Shown here one piece after another: positions 17,777 to 27,874 of a DNA stretch of 64,000 nt; the first letter of the stretch is position 1; each line of letters opens with the position of its first letter. The notes under the pieces were generated by a model that saw nothing but the letters and a program-made list of their open reading frames with translations, had not been told where the DNA came from and did not search any database. Source of the DNA: Clostridia bacterium. GTDB lineage: Bacteria; Acidobacteriota; Terriglobia; Terriglobales; Acidobacteriaceae. Location: assembly GCA_035561135.1 (NCBI GenBank), contig DATMYA010000008.1:496001-560000 (forward strand), read 5' to 3'. A program made the position numbers and the translations under genes.

Positions 17777-19030
17777 CTATCCACTGCTCTTCCTCATTCC
17801 GCTGAGAGCCACTGCGCCCAATCCCACCACGGCGGCGATCAGCGCCGCCCACAATACCCAGGCGTGGCGATCCGTCCACGGACGAGAGTCAGGTCGTCCC
17901 TTGAAGTCAGGATTGTTCTGCGGCGCAGCAAGCTCGGCCTTCTGCATCTCCGGATCGCGACGGAACCAGTTCGCCAGGTCGTAGGTTGGCCGCTCGAGTT
18001 CCTTATCACCGTAGCAGAGAGCGAACTCGGTCTTCCCCGTCGGATAGAAATACAACCGGCGTTCATAAGCCATTGGTACGACGCGTTGGATTGCGAGCGG
18101 GCGGTCATCGCCGTTATGAACGAGGAGCTTGAATTTCGACGAGTACTGCGGACCGTGCAAGTCGAGCACAAGCTGCTCGCGGTCTGCCGGTTTTCCCTCG
18201 CGCGTCAGGTGCACGCGTGCGATTTCTCCCGTCGCGAGAACGTGTCCATCAGCATCCTGCAATTCGACCGAGCGCCGGAAATTGTCCTGCCCTGCGATCG
18301 CGAATTGCACGCTCTCCACGGGCATGCTCCCTGCGGCCCAGGTTATGACCGAGTCTTTGCCCTCTGTGGCCGTCTGCACGTTTGCCCGGAGCGGCGTCCA
18401 GGCGGCTTTCGTCTCCTCTGTCGTGGCGACGGTTGCGCCGTTCACATCGTCGGGCGCTACTCGTCCCGGAATCCTAACGCGCAGATAACGGAAGCGCGCC
18501 GGTGCCGGTAAGTTGATGCTGAAGTTCGAGCCAAGGTCCTCGCGCTTGAAGTCGAAGATTGTTCCTGAACCCAGGCGAGTCCACGCCAGCGCGTTCGGAT
18601 CGTCCTCGCCCTCAACCAGCGCGCGCGTGATGAAGTTGCGCGTGCCAAGGTCAAGCGTCACGGTGTCGTACTCGACCGGTGCGGTCTTCGACTCCGGTCC
18701 CCATATCTCCAGCTTGAACTCCGTCGTCGCCCCTACCGCGCCGAGATCGAGCACACGGACGGGCGCGTGCTGCTGGGAGCGGCGACCATTCTCGACTTCA
18801 AGCGCGTACGGCACCTCGCTGCCGTCTTGAGCGTAGAGGCGAAGATCGCCGAGATCGCGGCGCGTGCGTTCCCAGATATCGGCGTCGATGGCTAAATAGT
18901 TCTGCCGGTCCGCGTGAGCCACGCGGACATCGCGACGCCATTCGAAGTACTCCCGCCGGGCTTCGCTCGCTGCCATGGCAACAACGACGCACGCGATGAC
19001 CATCGCAGCCCATCCTGCAGTTCGTCTCAT
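17777..19030 (-). CDS. DUF3999 family protein
   Basis: 417 residues. Has an N-terminal signal or anchor helix (GWAAMVIACVVVAMAAS), a large beta-rich exported part with paired discoidin-like pieces (DLRLYAQDGSEVPYALE, RYLRVRIPGRVAPDDV), and one C-terminal membrane helix (WVLWAALIAAVVGLGAVAL). This is the DUF3999 layout. Its ATG overlaps the stop of the upstream DUF2339 gene by four bases, so the two are translationally coupled. This pairing recurs in many bacteria and points to one membrane complex, but no activity is known. Confidence 0.8.
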   Translation of the reverse strand: MRRTAGWAAMVIACVVVAMAASEARREYFEWRRDVRVAHADRQNYLAIDADIWERTRRDLGDLRLYAQDGSEVPYALEVENGRRSQQHAPVRVLDLGAVGATTEFKLEIWGPESKTAPVEYDTVTLDLGTRNFITRALVEGEDDPNALAWTRLGSGTIFDFKREDLGSNFSINLPAPARFRYLRVRIPGRVAPDDVNGATVATTEETKAAWTPLRANVQTATEGKDSVITWAAGSMPVESVQFAIAGQDNFRRSVELQDADGHVLATGEIARVHLTREGKPADREQLVLDLHGPQYSSKFKLLVHNGDDRPLAIQRVVPMAYERRLYFYPTGKTEFALCYGDKELERPTYDLANWFRRDPEMQKAELAAPQNNPDFKGRPDSRPWTDRHAWVLWAALIAAVVGLGAVALSGMRKSSG

Positions 19031-20940
19031 CGCGCGCCACCGCCAGCCGATTCCCGCCTCATGCTCTGTAGACGCAGGATGTGGCGCTGGTACAGGAACG
19101 AGATAGCCAGCAGGATGACGCCGAGCGCGATGAAACTCGCGATCCGATAGCCGCGCTCCAGCGCCGAGACGTCATAAATAAACACCTTCAGCACCGTCAC
19201 TCCGATCAGCACAATCGCCTGCCAACGCAGGAACGACGAACGCTTCCAGAAGCCTACAAACATCAACGTGGCTCCATACGACATCCAGACAGCCGAATAC
19301 GCGAATTCGCGAACGATGTTGAGCCGGCGCAGTTCGGTCGAATTCCAGTTCACATTCGGCCGCAAGCCTGCCTGGGCGGTAAACAGGCGCAGGAAATAAT
19401 CGCTAACCTCAAGGTGCAGAGCGATCAGCGCGAATACGTTGATGAGCACAACTCCAGCCGCCATCACCGTCCGCACCCGCTCGTCTTCTGCATGTTCCCG
19501 CTGCAGCCACACGATGAATCCGAGCGCCGCGATTGCGACCATGTACGTCAGGAAGCGATGGTTCAGGAAGAGCATCTGGACGCGTTGATCGGAATCGACC
19601 GCAACCAGCTTTGCCGCACCGAGCGCGAACGCCGCAACAGCGAACAGCTTGATGAAACCGGTTCGCGTGCGATGGCCAATCCAGAAGAGCACTGCGGACT
19701 CCACCAACCATCCAAGCGTGATCCAGTGCGCCTCAAGCTTCAGCGGAATCGCAACGGTCAGAAAGCCTACGGCGATCCCGATGTGAAGGAGCGGCATCAA
19801 TCGCGCTCCCGGTAATTTCGAATCCAACGATACACGCGGCACAGCACGAGCGAGGGCCAGATACACGGCGGCCAATGCAACGGCGACCCAGGCGGTCCAG
19901 TCTCGCCACTCCTGGCGCGCATCGAGCATCACGTAGACCTGGAAAAAGTAAACCGCTGCGTTCAGCAACGCCACAATCACAAGCGTTCGCGAACCGTACG
20001 GCGCGTCCGGTCGCGGCTCTACATGCGACACCACGGCCGACACCGCAAAGATGACGAAGAACACAGTCGCGAAGAGCAGCGTCATCGCCATCTGCGCGCT
20101 GGTATAGAACGCGGCATACCAGCCAACGTAGAGCAACAGTGTCCCGGCGAACGCGCCCGAGAGCAGCCGATGCCATGGCCTCAGACGCACCAGGACCAAC
20201 GTCGCAAGATCCAGCAGCGCGACATAGGCAAAGAGCGCAGCTTCGCGGTTCTGTCCCGTGGAGACCAGTACCGGCGTAAGAAAACCGCCGATGAGCGCGA
20301 AGGCAGCCAGCACCTCGGCATTCTGCGTAAACGCCATTGCCGCTGTTGCGGCAGTCACCAGCGCCATCGCCGCGAATGCAAGCGGGGCGGGCATGAGCGA
20401 ATACAAATGGAACGCCGCCCACAGCGACAGATACATCGCTCCCACGCCGACGGCCTTCAGCGAGTAGGAGAAGACTTGGAAGCCGCGCAGCCGGAAGCGT
20501 TCGCTCCACAGCACCACGCCTATACCGGAGAGAAGTCCGATGGCGACCCGGCCTGCCGGCCCTATCCACTCATTGTCGAAAGCGAACTTGAGGAAGTAGG
20601 AGACGCCCACGAGCACGGCAACGATGCCGATGCGATTCAGCCACTGCGAGCCTATGCGGCTCTCAAGCGACGTCTCCTCGCGAGCTTCCATGGTGGCGCG
20701 CAAGCCCGCACGGCCCGGCACGTCTGCTGGCGTAGAAAGTGGCAGAGTGGGTGGCGGAGTAAGTGGCGGAGGCGGTGCAGCCTGCATCGGCGGCGTAATG
20801 ATCTCAGGAATAGGCTCCGCACCGGCGCGCTGTTCCGGAGCTTCGTGGGGAACGCCTGACATCTGCTCCAGCCGATAGACGCGTCGCGTCAGTTCGGCCA
20901 GCAAGCTACGAATCTGCTGTAACTCGTCTTGAGTAGCCAT
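19027..20940 (-). CDS. DUF2339 family polytopic membrane protein
   Basis: 637 residues. Begins with a coiled-coil (DELQQIRSLLAELTRRVYRLEQ), then a Pro-rich linker, then ESRIGSQWLNRIGIVAVLVGVSYFLKFAFDNEWIGP, a block typical of DUF2339 (split here over about residues 93-128). At least twelve, probably more, membrane helices follow. The C terminus is short, basic and cytoplasmic. First gene of the two-gene unit with DUF3999. Role unknown; transport or envelope sensing are guesses only. Confidence 0.82.
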   Translation of the reverse strand: MATQDELQQIRSLLAELTRRVYRLEQMSGVPHEAPEQRAGAEPIPEIITPPMQAAPPPPLTPPPTLPLSTPADVPGRAGLRATMEAREETSLESRIGSQWLNRIGIVAVLVGVSYFLKFAFDNEWIGPAGRVAIGLLSGIGVVLWSERFRLRGFQVFSYSLKAVGVGAMYLSLWAAFHLYSLMPAPLAFAAMALVTAATAAMAFTQNAEVLAAFALIGGFLTPVLVSTGQNREAALFAYVALLDLATLVLVRLRPWHRLLSGAFAGTLLLYVGWYAAFYTSAQMAMTLLFATVFFVIFAVSAVVSHVEPRPDAPYGSRTLVIVALLNAAVYFFQVYVMLDARQEWRDWTAWVAVALAAVYLALARAVPRVSLDSKLPGARLMPLLHIGIAVGFLTVAIPLKLEAHWITLGWLVESAVLFWIGHRTRTGFIKLFAVAAFALGAAKLVAVDSDQRVQMLFLNHRFLTYMVAIAALGFIVWLQREHAEDERVRTVMAAGVVLINVFALIALHLEVSDYFLRLFTAQAGLRPNVNWNSTELRRLNIVREFAYSAVWMSYGATLMFVGFWKRSSFLRWQAIVLIGVTVLKVFIYDVSALERGYRIASFIALGVILLAISFLYQRHILRLQSMRRESAGGGAR

Positions 20941-21081
20941 CGGGGGCTAAGGGTAACCGTTTAGAGCCGCGCCTGCAAAGACAAAGAGGACGATCATCGT
21001 CAGCGTGACAAGCGCGTCAAAGTGATGGGCTAGTAGCCTTGTCGTGATCTGGGATGTCCTCGATTTCTCTCTAAACAGAAA

Positions 21082-21723
21082 TTACGGATGCGACGGGCTG
21101 GTTGGGTTCGGCTGGCCAGTAGTGAGCCATGCCGCCGCTGCTGCTGCTCCGGCGGTCACGAGAGCGATGCCAGCCGCCATCCCCGTGCTCATCCCAGAAA
21201 CGGTTGCAATCTTGTCATTCTTCTGCTGATTGTTCTTCGCGTCGGTATCAACGCTGGTTGCCGCACCGGCATCAAGGTAGGTAGTGCCGGTAGCGCTCGT
21301 GATGGCCAGCGCTCCGGCCCTGGAGACGATCACGACTTTGCCCTGAGTTTCGGAGATCTCAAACTGAGCGGAACGCTGCTTCGGAGTGATGGTGAGGCCA
21401 TCCACGCGAGCTTGCATGGCCTTTGTAGTGGTGATGACCGCGCCGCCATTATCGATTTGAATGGCGTTTCCGCTGAACTGTACCGACGACTTTGCAGCGA
21501 CCAGAACAGTCGAGCCGTTCGCATGGATGGTTGCGGCCGAGTTCTCGGCAGTTTGAATCTTGTCGCCCACGAATACGGCACTCGAACGCGCCACGCCTGC
21601 ACCGTTCAATGTGGCGTGTCCGGTCGCATAGAGCATTGCGGCATTCGTATCTGCCAGCACGATGGAGGCGGGAAGCACTGCAATCATCATCACACTTAGC
21701 CATCTGGTGCAACGGTTGCGCAT
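21082..21723 (-). CDS. Exported FecR-like beta protein with C-terminal membrane helix
   Basis: 213 residues from the ATG at 21723, with AGGGAG ahead of it; an upstream in-frame lead to 21888 is rejected. The signal peptide is RWLSVMMIAVLPASIVLA. The body is a FecR-like beta region: VFVGDKIQTAENSAATIHA, GSTVLVAAKSSVQFSG, then strands ending GKVVIVSRAGALAITSATG. Near the C terminus is a glycine/alanine-rich hydrophobic helix (GMAAGIALVTAGAAAAAAWL) and a short Pro/Ser tail. Looks like a surface or periplasmic protein held by its C-terminal helix. No sigma/anti-sigma partner is adjacent. Confidence 0.6.
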   Translation of the reverse strand: MRNRCTRWLSVMMIAVLPASIVLADTNAAMLYATGHATLNGAGVARSSAVFVGDKIQTAENSAATIHANGSTVLVAAKSSVQFSGNAIQIDNGGAVITTTKAMQARVDGLTITPKQRSAQFEISETQGKVVIVSRAGALAITSATGTTYLDAGAATSVDTDAKNNQQKNDKIATVSGMSTGMAAGIALVTAGAAAAAAWLTTGQPNPTSPSHP

Positions 21724-21852
21724 CTGCACTCCCTGACAGAAATCGCTCTCGGCAGAATACGAAGCCACGTCGAGCGCGTCAATCGATTTAAAGCTGGATC
21801 GACGCGACATAGCGGCGTTCGCAATCCTGCACTCGCCCCAGCGTTGGGCAAA

Positions 21853-21884
21853 CGAAAACGGCCGAAGCGTTAGCTCCGGCCGTT
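21853..21884 (-). terminator. Rho-independent terminator downstream of rho
   Basis: On the minus strand, AACGGCCG pairs with CGGCCGTT around a 12-base loop, then TTCGTTTG. It lies 32 bases after the rho stop codon. Confidence 0.65.
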
Positions 21885-21915
21885 GCAATCAAACAGAAGA
21901 GTTGTGACAGAACCG

Positions 21916-23172
21916 CTATATCGAACTCATGTTCTGAAGGAAGTCGGCATTCGCGCGCGTTTTGCTCAGCTTGTCGATGAGCAATTCCATCGCTTCAACC
22001 GGCGAAAGAGGATTCAGCACCTTGCGCAATACCCAGATGCGCGCCAGGTCTTCCTTCGGAATCAGCAGTTCTTCCTTACGGGTGCCGGAGCGCTGGATGT
22101 CGATCGCCGGGAACGTGCGCTTATCCACCAGTTTGCGGTCGAGGATGATTTCCATGTTGCCCGTGCCCTTGAATTCTTCAAAGATCACGTCATCCATGCG
22201 CGAACCGGTTTCGATCAGCGCCGTGGCAATAATCGTCAGCGAGCCGCCTTCCTCGATATTGCGCGCCGCGCCGAAGAAGCGCTTCGGACGCTGCAACGCA
22301 TTCGAGTCCACTCCGCCTGACAGCACCTTGCCCGAAGGCGGAACGATTGTGTTGTAGGCGCGAGCCAGGCGCGTGATGGAATCCAGCAGGATTACCACGT
22401 CGCGCTTGTGCTCCACCAGGCGCTTCGCCTTTTCGATCACCATCTCGGCCACCTGTACGTGGCGCGCAGCCGGTTCGTCGAAGGTCGAGCTGATGACTTC
22501 GCCCTTCACCGACCGCTGCATGTCCGTCACTTCTTCCGGGCGTTCATCGATCAGCAGCACGATGAGCACGACTTCCGGGTGGTTCGTAGTGATGGAGTTT
22601 GCCAGCGATTGCAACAGCATGGTCTTACCGGTACGGGGCGGAGCTACGATCAATCCGCGCTGCCCTTTACCGATCGGCGTCAGCAGATCCATGACGCGCG
22701 AGCTGATGTTCTCGCGAACCGTCTCAAGCTTGATCCGCTCTTGCGGATACAGCGGCGTCAGGTTGTCGAACAGAATCTTGTTGCGAGCCTCTTCTGGAGA
22801 CTCAAAGTTGACCGCCTCGATCTTCACCAGCGCGAAATACTTTTCGCCCTCGTGTGGGGGGCGTACCTGCCCACTGATCGTGTCTCCCGTTTTCAGGTCG
22901 AACTTGCGGATTTGTGAGGGCGAGACGTAGATGTCATCGGGCCCAGGCAGGTAGTTGTAATCAGGCGAGCGAAGGAACCCATAGCCGTCCGGCAGGATCT
23001 CCAGCACACCTTCGGCAAATATGTGCCCTTCCTTCTCGCTCTGCGCTTGCAGAATTTTGAAGATAAGGTCCTGCTTGCGCAGGCCACTGGCGCCAGGCAG
23101 ATCCAGGGAACGAGCTATACGGGTTAGCTCGGTGATGTTCTTTTCTTTCAGTTCAGCGATCGTCATGTTCAC
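21916..23172 (-). CDS. rho: Transcription termination factor Rho
   Basis: 418 residues; the true start may be two residues in, at the [11 protein letters not shown] (23166). Hexameric RNA-dependent ATPase. N-terminal helical domain, then the cold-shock-like RNA-binding fold ([21 protein letters not shown]), Walker A PPRTGKT at about 178-184, the Q-loop/ERPEEVTDM segment, and the R-loop near [20 protein letters not shown]. All motor motifs are intact, and there is no large N-terminal insertion as in some actinobacteria. An rpoZ-like gene lies just upstream on the same strand. Confidence 0.97.
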   Translation of the reverse strand: MNMTIAELKEKNITELTRIARSLDLPGASGLRKQDLIFKILQAQSEKEGHIFAEGVLEILPDGYGFLRSPDYNYLPGPDDIYVSPSQIRKFDLKTGDTISGQVRPPHEGEKYFALVKIEAVNFESPEEARNKILFDNLTPLYPQERIKLETVRENISSRVMDLLTPIGKGQRGLIVAPPRTGKTMLLQSLANSITTNHPEVVLIVLLIDERPEEVTDMQRSVKGEVISSTFDEPAARHVQVAEMVIEKAKRLVEHKRDVVILLDSITRLARAYNTIVPPSGKVLSGGVDSNALQRPKRFFGAARNIEEGGSLTIIATALIETGSRMDDVIFEEFKGTGNMEIILDRKLVDKRTFPAIDIQRSGTRKEELLIPKEDLARIWVLRKVLNPLSPVEAMELLIDKLSKTRANADFLQNMSSI

Positions 23173-23347
23173 CTACGGGAGTATTAAGAAAGGGAAGGTC
23201 GGAAGAGCTCAGTGCCGCTGCGGCTCGGATGGCGCGCGGCGAGGGCGTCCCGCTTGATCGGTCCGCCGGTACGCTGCTGGTGGCTCATGCCACCGGCTAG
23301 CGCTCCGTCGAATTCGATCCGGCACAGTCGTGTGCCGCTTACAAGGG

Positions 23348-23563
23348 CTAGGCTGCCCGGCGCTGCGCCTCGTTGGCGTGCTCCGGTTCAGACATCACTC
23401 TCTGCCGCTCCGTGCCGGCGATCCGGGAGAACACATCATTCGTCGTGTCCTGAATCCGGGTGTTCGGCTTGTGGAACTTCCGAGTTGCTTTGGATGCAAG
23501 CTGGCAGAGCATATAACGGTTCTGCAGAGTATGTAAAGCTTCAAAAACCTTATCTGACCGCAT
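23348..23563 (-). CDS. rpoZ: DNA-directed RNA polymerase omega subunit-like
   Basis: 71 residues with a strong AGGAG six bases before the ATG. The core NRYMLCQLASKATRKF fits the omega pattern (NRF-x-L-hydrophobic-x2-AxKAxR), followed by HKPNTRIQDTTNDVF, which recalls acidobacterial omega proteins. Omega binds beta-prime and aids polymerase assembly. Short charged C-terminal tail. It lies on the same strand as rho, 175 bases upstream, giving a transcription-machinery pair. Identification rests on a short motif, so a different small protein is possible. Confidence 0.6.
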   Translation of the reverse strand: MRSDKVFEALHTLQNRYMLCQLASKATRKFHKPNTRIQDTTNDVFSRIAGTERQRVMSEPEHANEAQRRAA

Positions 23564-24112
23564 CTCGTTCTCCTAATTTCCGAGAATTTCTACTGAGTCC
23601 GCGGCGCGAAACGCGCCAGCCGGGAGTCGGCTCGGACTTTACTCAGACCTGCAAGGGTCCGGAAAACCTTATTGCAGTTGAAAAGAGGGTCGCTGTCCTG
23701 CGAGGCTTGTAGCATCTCCAGTCCCTCATTGGATGCCACGAACCGCCCCTAAGTTGCTCTTTCCCCTGCCGCCGACAACTTCGCCCAAATACCTACCGGA
23801 CAACAACCGCCTCCGCAGTACGTGCGAAGACCATATCGCCTCGCTCAACCTTATTTTTGGGATTTCCCCTAAGTGTAAGCGTTAGAGCCTGCCCAGCAGG
23901 AGGGTGCGAGATCTGTCGTTGGAGACTACCCGGAGCTTGCCGCTCCGGCAACTACCCGTTTAAGGTAAGGCCAATGTACCCACAGGTCAAGAATTTTCGC
24001 ATCGCAAGTTAACTTCCATCAGTACAAGCACTTATGTGCCACGTCTCAAAGCTTCGGCCACCACGGCTCAACGTTACGGCCGACGTGCGAAAATCTTCTC
24101 GGTTCCAGTCCG
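23564..24112. other. 549-base non-coding gap, possible structured RNA on the minus strand
   Basis: Holds no convincing ORF. Read on the minus strand it has a long-range pairing GCGAGGC (near 23844-23850) with GCCTCGC (near 23699-23705) that would close about 150 bases, and an inner AAGTTG/CAACTT helix. The gap between comM and the rpoZ-like gene is unusually long for this segment. RNase P, tmRNA and SRP signatures were looked for and not found. The rest is probably the rpoZ leader. Confidence 0.3.
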
Positions 24113-25663
24113 CTAGGCCCAGTATGTTCTGTCCAACGTCCTGTACTGAATAGCTTCGGCTATGTGCTTGCTCTCGATCTGCGGAGCGCTTTCCAGATCG
24201 GCAACCGTGCGCGCAACTTTGAGAATGCGATCATGAGCACGTGCGCTGAGTCCCTGCTGGGTCATGGCGCGTTCCAGCAGACGCTCGCAATCGGCGCTTA
24301 ACTCGCAGAACTGCCGTATCTGCCGGGAACCCATCTGCGCATTTGCAAACGTGCGCTCCCCGGCGGCCTTGAAACGCGCTAGCTGAGTTTCGCGCGCCCG
24401 GATCACTCTCTCGCGAACAGAGGCCGACGACTCCGGCTGCGGTCCGCCTCCGCGCAGTTCCTTGTAGTTCACGGCAGCCACGTCGATGTGGATGTCTATG
24501 CGGTCGAGCAGCGGCCCGGATATTTTCGAAACGTAACGCTGGATCATCGGCGGAGTGCAGTGGCACTCCCTGGTGCGGTCGTTGAAATATCCGCACGGAC
24601 ACGGATTCATTGCCGCCGCCAGCATGAAGCGCGCCGGGAAGGTCATCGACATTGCCGCCCTTGCAATTGTTACCAGGCCGTCTTCCAGAGGCTGCCGCAT
24701 CACTTCCAGGACATTGCGCGGAAACTCCGGTAGTTCGTCGAGGAACAGCACTCCGTGATGCGCGAGCGATACTTCACCGGGCCGTGGAATCACGCCTCCG
24801 CCGATCAGTCCCGCGTCGCTGATGGTGTGGTGCGGCGAACGGAATGGACGCACGCTCACCAATCCGGCACGCGCATCCAGCACGCCGGCGACGGAATGGA
24901 TCTTCGTCGTCTCCAGCGCCTCTTCAAAACTAAGGGGCGGCATGATGGTTGGCATCCGCTTGGCCAACATCGTTTTGCCTCCGCCAGGAGGCCCGATCAT
25001 CAGGATGTTGTGTCCGCCTGCGCACGCCACTTCCATAGCTCGCTTCGCCGTGTGCTGACCGCGAACATCTTTGAAATCCACGGAGAGCTGCTCGCATGAA
25101 TTCAGCAGCGCAGTTGTGTCCACCTCGATTGGCTTAGTCCCATTGCCGGTATTCAACAGGTGAACCACTTCAATCAGCGAACGCACGGGATAGACATTGA
25201 CGCCGCTCACCATCGCCGCCTCACGCGCATTCACTTCCGGCACCAGCAGGTTCTTGATCTGCTTCGCACGCGCGGCGATCGCCACCGGCAGAGTGCCGCG
25301 CACAGGACGCAGGCTGCCGTCCAGCGAGAGTTCGCCGACCATGACGTAGTCTTCCAGTTCGCGCTTGTTCAGCGCGCCGTAAGCGCCAAGGATGCCGAGC
25401 GCCATCGGCAGATCGAAACCTGACCCCTCTTTTTTCAGGTCTGCGGGAGCCAGGTTGATGGTGATGTGCGTTGGAGGAATGTCATAGCCGCAGTTCTTCA
25501 GCGCCGCTCGAATGCGTTCCCGGCTTTCGCGCACCGCCGCATCCGGTAGGCCCACCGTAGTGAAATGGTCTTCATTGAGCTTTACGCCGGAGACATCAAC
25601 CTCGACGTCGATGATGTTCGCGTCAATCCCGTACACGGCCGCACTAAGAGTTTTGAAGAGCAT
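24113..25663 (-). CDS. comM: YifB/ComM family Mg-chelatase-like AAA+ ATPase
   Basis: 516 residues from the ATG at 25663; a longer in-frame lead has no homology. N-terminal Lon-protease-like domain (about 1-170, [31 protein letters not shown]), central AAA+ domain with Walker [14 protein letters not shown] near residue 220 and Walker [10 protein letters not shown], and a C-terminal Mg-chelatase-like domain with paired CPCGYFND and CHCTP cysteines. ComM is a helicase that extends heteroduplex during natural transformation in Vibrio and others. No other competence gene is nearby. Confidence 0.92.
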   Translation of the reverse strand: MLFKTLSAAVYGIDANIIDVEVDVSGVKLNEDHFTTVGLPDAAVRESRERIRAALKNCGYDIPPTHITINLAPADLKKEGSGFDLPMALGILGAYGALNKRELEDYVMVGELSLDGSLRPVRGTLPVAIAARAKQIKNLLVPEVNAREAAMVSGVNVYPVRSLIEVVHLLNTGNGTKPIEVDTTALLNSCEQLSVDFKDVRGQHTAKRAMEVACAGGHNILMIGPPGGGKTMLAKRMPTIMPPLSFEEALETTKIHSVAGVLDARAGLVSVRPFRSPHHTISDAGLIGGGVIPRPGEVSLAHHGVLFLDELPEFPRNVLEVMRQPLEDGLVTIARAAMSMTFPARFMLAAAMNPCPCGYFNDRTRECHCTPPMIQRYVSKISGPLLDRIDIHIDVAAVNYKELRGGGPQPESSASVRERVIRARETQLARFKAAGERTFANAQMGSRQIRQFCELSADCERLLERAMTQQGLSARAHDRILKVARTVADLESAPQIESKHIAEAIQYRTLDRTYWA

Positions 25664-25936
25664 GGGTCCCCGGACACAAAGGGTTATCCCTATCAAAGGC
25701 TTGATCAACTCTGAAGTGCCGGTGGTCACAGCAGTGCGTGACGCGCGACTACATCGGTGACTCTGAATCTCAATATCCTGAATGCAACCTTGGTCCGGAG
25801 GCGCTTGTGCTCCCACGACCCATACCCGCTATCCATCGTTGGCACGTAGTCGCGCAGTGCGCATCTGCTTCTATGCTCGACCGCGTCTCTGTCCCCTGCT
25901 GCCCGCTGTCACGCATTCCTCCAGGAGTGTCTGCCC

Positions 25937-27601
25937 ATGTCCACCCGTCGTCACTTTCTCAAGGTGTCCGCATTAACCGGTGCGGGAGCCCTACTCGCCC
26001 CACGTATCCCTGTGCCACAACTCTTTGCCGCGCGTCGCACCTCGCCCACACTCGCGCGCTTCGTTGATGTCCTGCCGCGTCCCGCTGTCATGACTCCAGT
26101 GACTGGAACGGCCGGTGGCGCTGCCACCTACCGCGTCTCCATGTCCGAGTTCGCGCAGCAGTTACATCGCGACCTGCCGCCGACTCGCGTGTGGGGCTAT
26201 GCAGGTCAATATCCCGGCCCCACTATCGAGGTGCACCGCGGCCTGCCCATCGCCGTGCAGTGGCAGAAGAATCTGCCGAGCGCGCACCTGCTTCCGATCG
26301 ACCACACAATCCACGGAGCTGGTTACGACCAGCCTGACGTACGCGCCGTCGTTCACTTGCATGGCGGAAAGGTAATGCCCGAGGACGATGGCTATCCACT
26401 CGCGTGGTCTACTTCTGCCGGAGAACACGGCCCGAACTATTACAGCGACACGTTCCTCTACCCCAACGATCAACCTGCAACGACACTCTGGTATCACGAC
26501 CACGCGCTCGGAATCACTCGACTCAACGTCCACGCCGGGCTTGCTGGCTTCTTCCTCGTGCGAGACTCGGTGGAAGACGCGCTCAACCTTCCTCGCGGTC
26601 AGTACGAGATTCCTCTGGTCATACAAGACCGCAACTTCAACGCCGACGGCTCGCTTTTCTATTCCGGCGAAGGACTCACTAGTGCGCACCCGGTCTGGAT
26701 TCCTGAATTCTTTGGCGACACTGCGCTGGTGAATGGCAAAGTGTGGCCGTACCTCGAAGTGGAACCGCGCCGCTATCGCTTCCGCATGCTCAACGGTTCC
26801 AACGCGCGTTTTTATCACCTCGCGCTCGACAAGGGCCTGCCGTTCTGGCAGATCGGCACCGATGGTGGCCTTCTGCCCAGGGCGGTCGCGATGCCGCGGC
26901 TTCTCATGGGGCCGGCCGAGCGTTGCGATGTGATCGTGGACTTCAGCGGCCTCGCGCCCGGAACCTCCATCAATCTGGCAAACAACGCGCGCTCGCCTTT
27001 CCCCGATGGAACAGACACTCGCCTGCCGCAAATCATGCAGTTCCGTGTCACTTCGCTGTCTTCGCCGGACGCGACCACGCCGCCGCAGAACCTCTTGCTA
27101 CCCAACGTGCCACTGCTCGACCCAACGGGAGCCAACGTTCGCGATGTCGTCATATCCGAGATCATCGACGAAGAGGCCGACGCTCCGCTCGAAGGTCTTC
27201 TGGACGTCAAGTATTTCGACATGGAACCGGACAAGCTGCCAGCGCTCGGATCTACCGAGGTCTGGCGGATCATCAACACCACCGGAGATGCGCATCCCAT
27301 CCACCTGCACCTGGTTCAGTTCCAGATTCTCGACCGCCGCACCTTCGACGAGGAGACCTACGACGAAACGGGCAAAATTGTTTATACCGGCCCCGCAAAG
27401 GCGCCTGCACCGAACGAGCGCTCGGCGTGGAAGGATACCGTTCTCAGCTATCCCGGCACGGTCACACGTATCATCGCGAAGTTCGAACTGCCGGCGGGAG
27501 CTGTAACCCAGCCAGGCCAAAGACTCCGGTACCTGATCCACTGCCACATCCTCGAACATGAAGACAACGAGATGATGCGGCCCTACGAAGTTGTTTGCTG
27601 A
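25937..27601 (+). CDS. Tat-exported multicopper oxidase (CotA/bilirubin-oxidase type)
   Basis: 554 residues; AGGAG lies nine bases before the ATG. The N terminus has a twin-arginine signal, TRRHFLKVSALTGAGALL, so it should be exported folded with copper. Copper ligands are all present in order: VHLHGGKV and WYHDHALG (trinuclear sites), HPIHLHLVQF, and HCHILEHEDNEMM, which holds the type 1 copper site with Met as the axial ligand. Three cupredoxin domains. The layout is that of spore-coat laccase and bilirubin oxidase. Likely oxidises phenols, metals or pigments in the periplasm. No copper-resistance genes are adjacent, and it stands alone between comM and the HAD gene. Confidence 0.9.
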   Translation: MSTRRHFLKVSALTGAGALLAPRIPVPQLFAARRTSPTLARFVDVLPRPAVMTPVTGTAGGAATYRVSMSEFAQQLHRDLPPTRVWGYAGQYPGPTIEVHRGLPIAVQWQKNLPSAHLLPIDHTIHGAGYDQPDVRAVVHLHGGKVMPEDDGYPLAWSTSAGEHGPNYYSDTFLYPNDQPATTLWYHDHALGITRLNVHAGLAGFFLVRDSVEDALNLPRGQYEIPLVIQDRNFNADGSLFYSGEGLTSAHPVWIPEFFGDTALVNGKVWPYLEVEPRRYRFRMLNGSNARFYHLALDKGLPFWQIGTDGGLLPRAVAMPRLLMGPAERCDVIVDFSGLAPGTSINLANNARSPFPDGTDTRLPQIMQFRVTSLSSPDATTPPQNLLLPNVPLLDPTGANVRDVVISEIIDEEADAPLEGLLDVKYFDMEPDKLPALGSTEVWRIINTTGDAHPIHLHLVQFQILDRRTFDEETYDETGKIVYTGPAKAPAPNERSAWKDTVLSYPGTVTRIIAKFELPAGAVTQPGQRLRYLIHCHILEHEDNEMMRPYEVVC

Positions 27602-27696
27602 AGACGTGTCTGCTTTTTGAATTGCTACCTGAAGAAGAGCGAAGCTGATGTATCAGCTCCGCTCAGATTGGCGGCAACTAGAACAAATGGGTGGAG

Positions 27697-27754
27697 CAGG
27701 CCTTCAGGCCTGCATTGAGCTGAATGTTGCAAGGCGGTTTCAGCCGCTGAGGGA
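27697..27754. repeat. Family B palindromic repeat, short form
   Basis: Two hairpins: CAGGCCTTCAGGCCTG and GGCGGTTTCAGCCGC. They match, in a degenerate form, the pairs of hairpins near 14.9, 41.1, 52.2 and 59.1 kb. In the gap between the oxidase and HAD genes. Confidence 0.6.
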
Positions 27755-27874
27755 CTGCCTGACTCAAGACGGCGCCCTCTACCATCACGTTCGCGGCTCT
27801 TGCGTATCGCCGCATCCTTCAGTCTGTTGAGGAATTTTTGTCAGTCTTTTGCGCTGCTTGGTAATCTGATTTAC

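Noticed and set aside
19081..20859. Long plus-strand frames rich in His, Arg and Gln opposite DUF2339
   Set aside because: Typical antisense shadows of a GC-rich coding region; no motifs and no ribosome sites.
23600..23660. RNase P RNA, from an AAAGTCCG match on the minus strand
   Set aside because: Only the short core matches, and the space to the next gene is about 90 bases, too short for the rest of the RNA.
23212..23712. Plus-strand 166-codon frame over the rpoZ-like gene
   Set aside because: Arginine/alanine-rich shadow of the minus-strand gene and its leader; no start signal.
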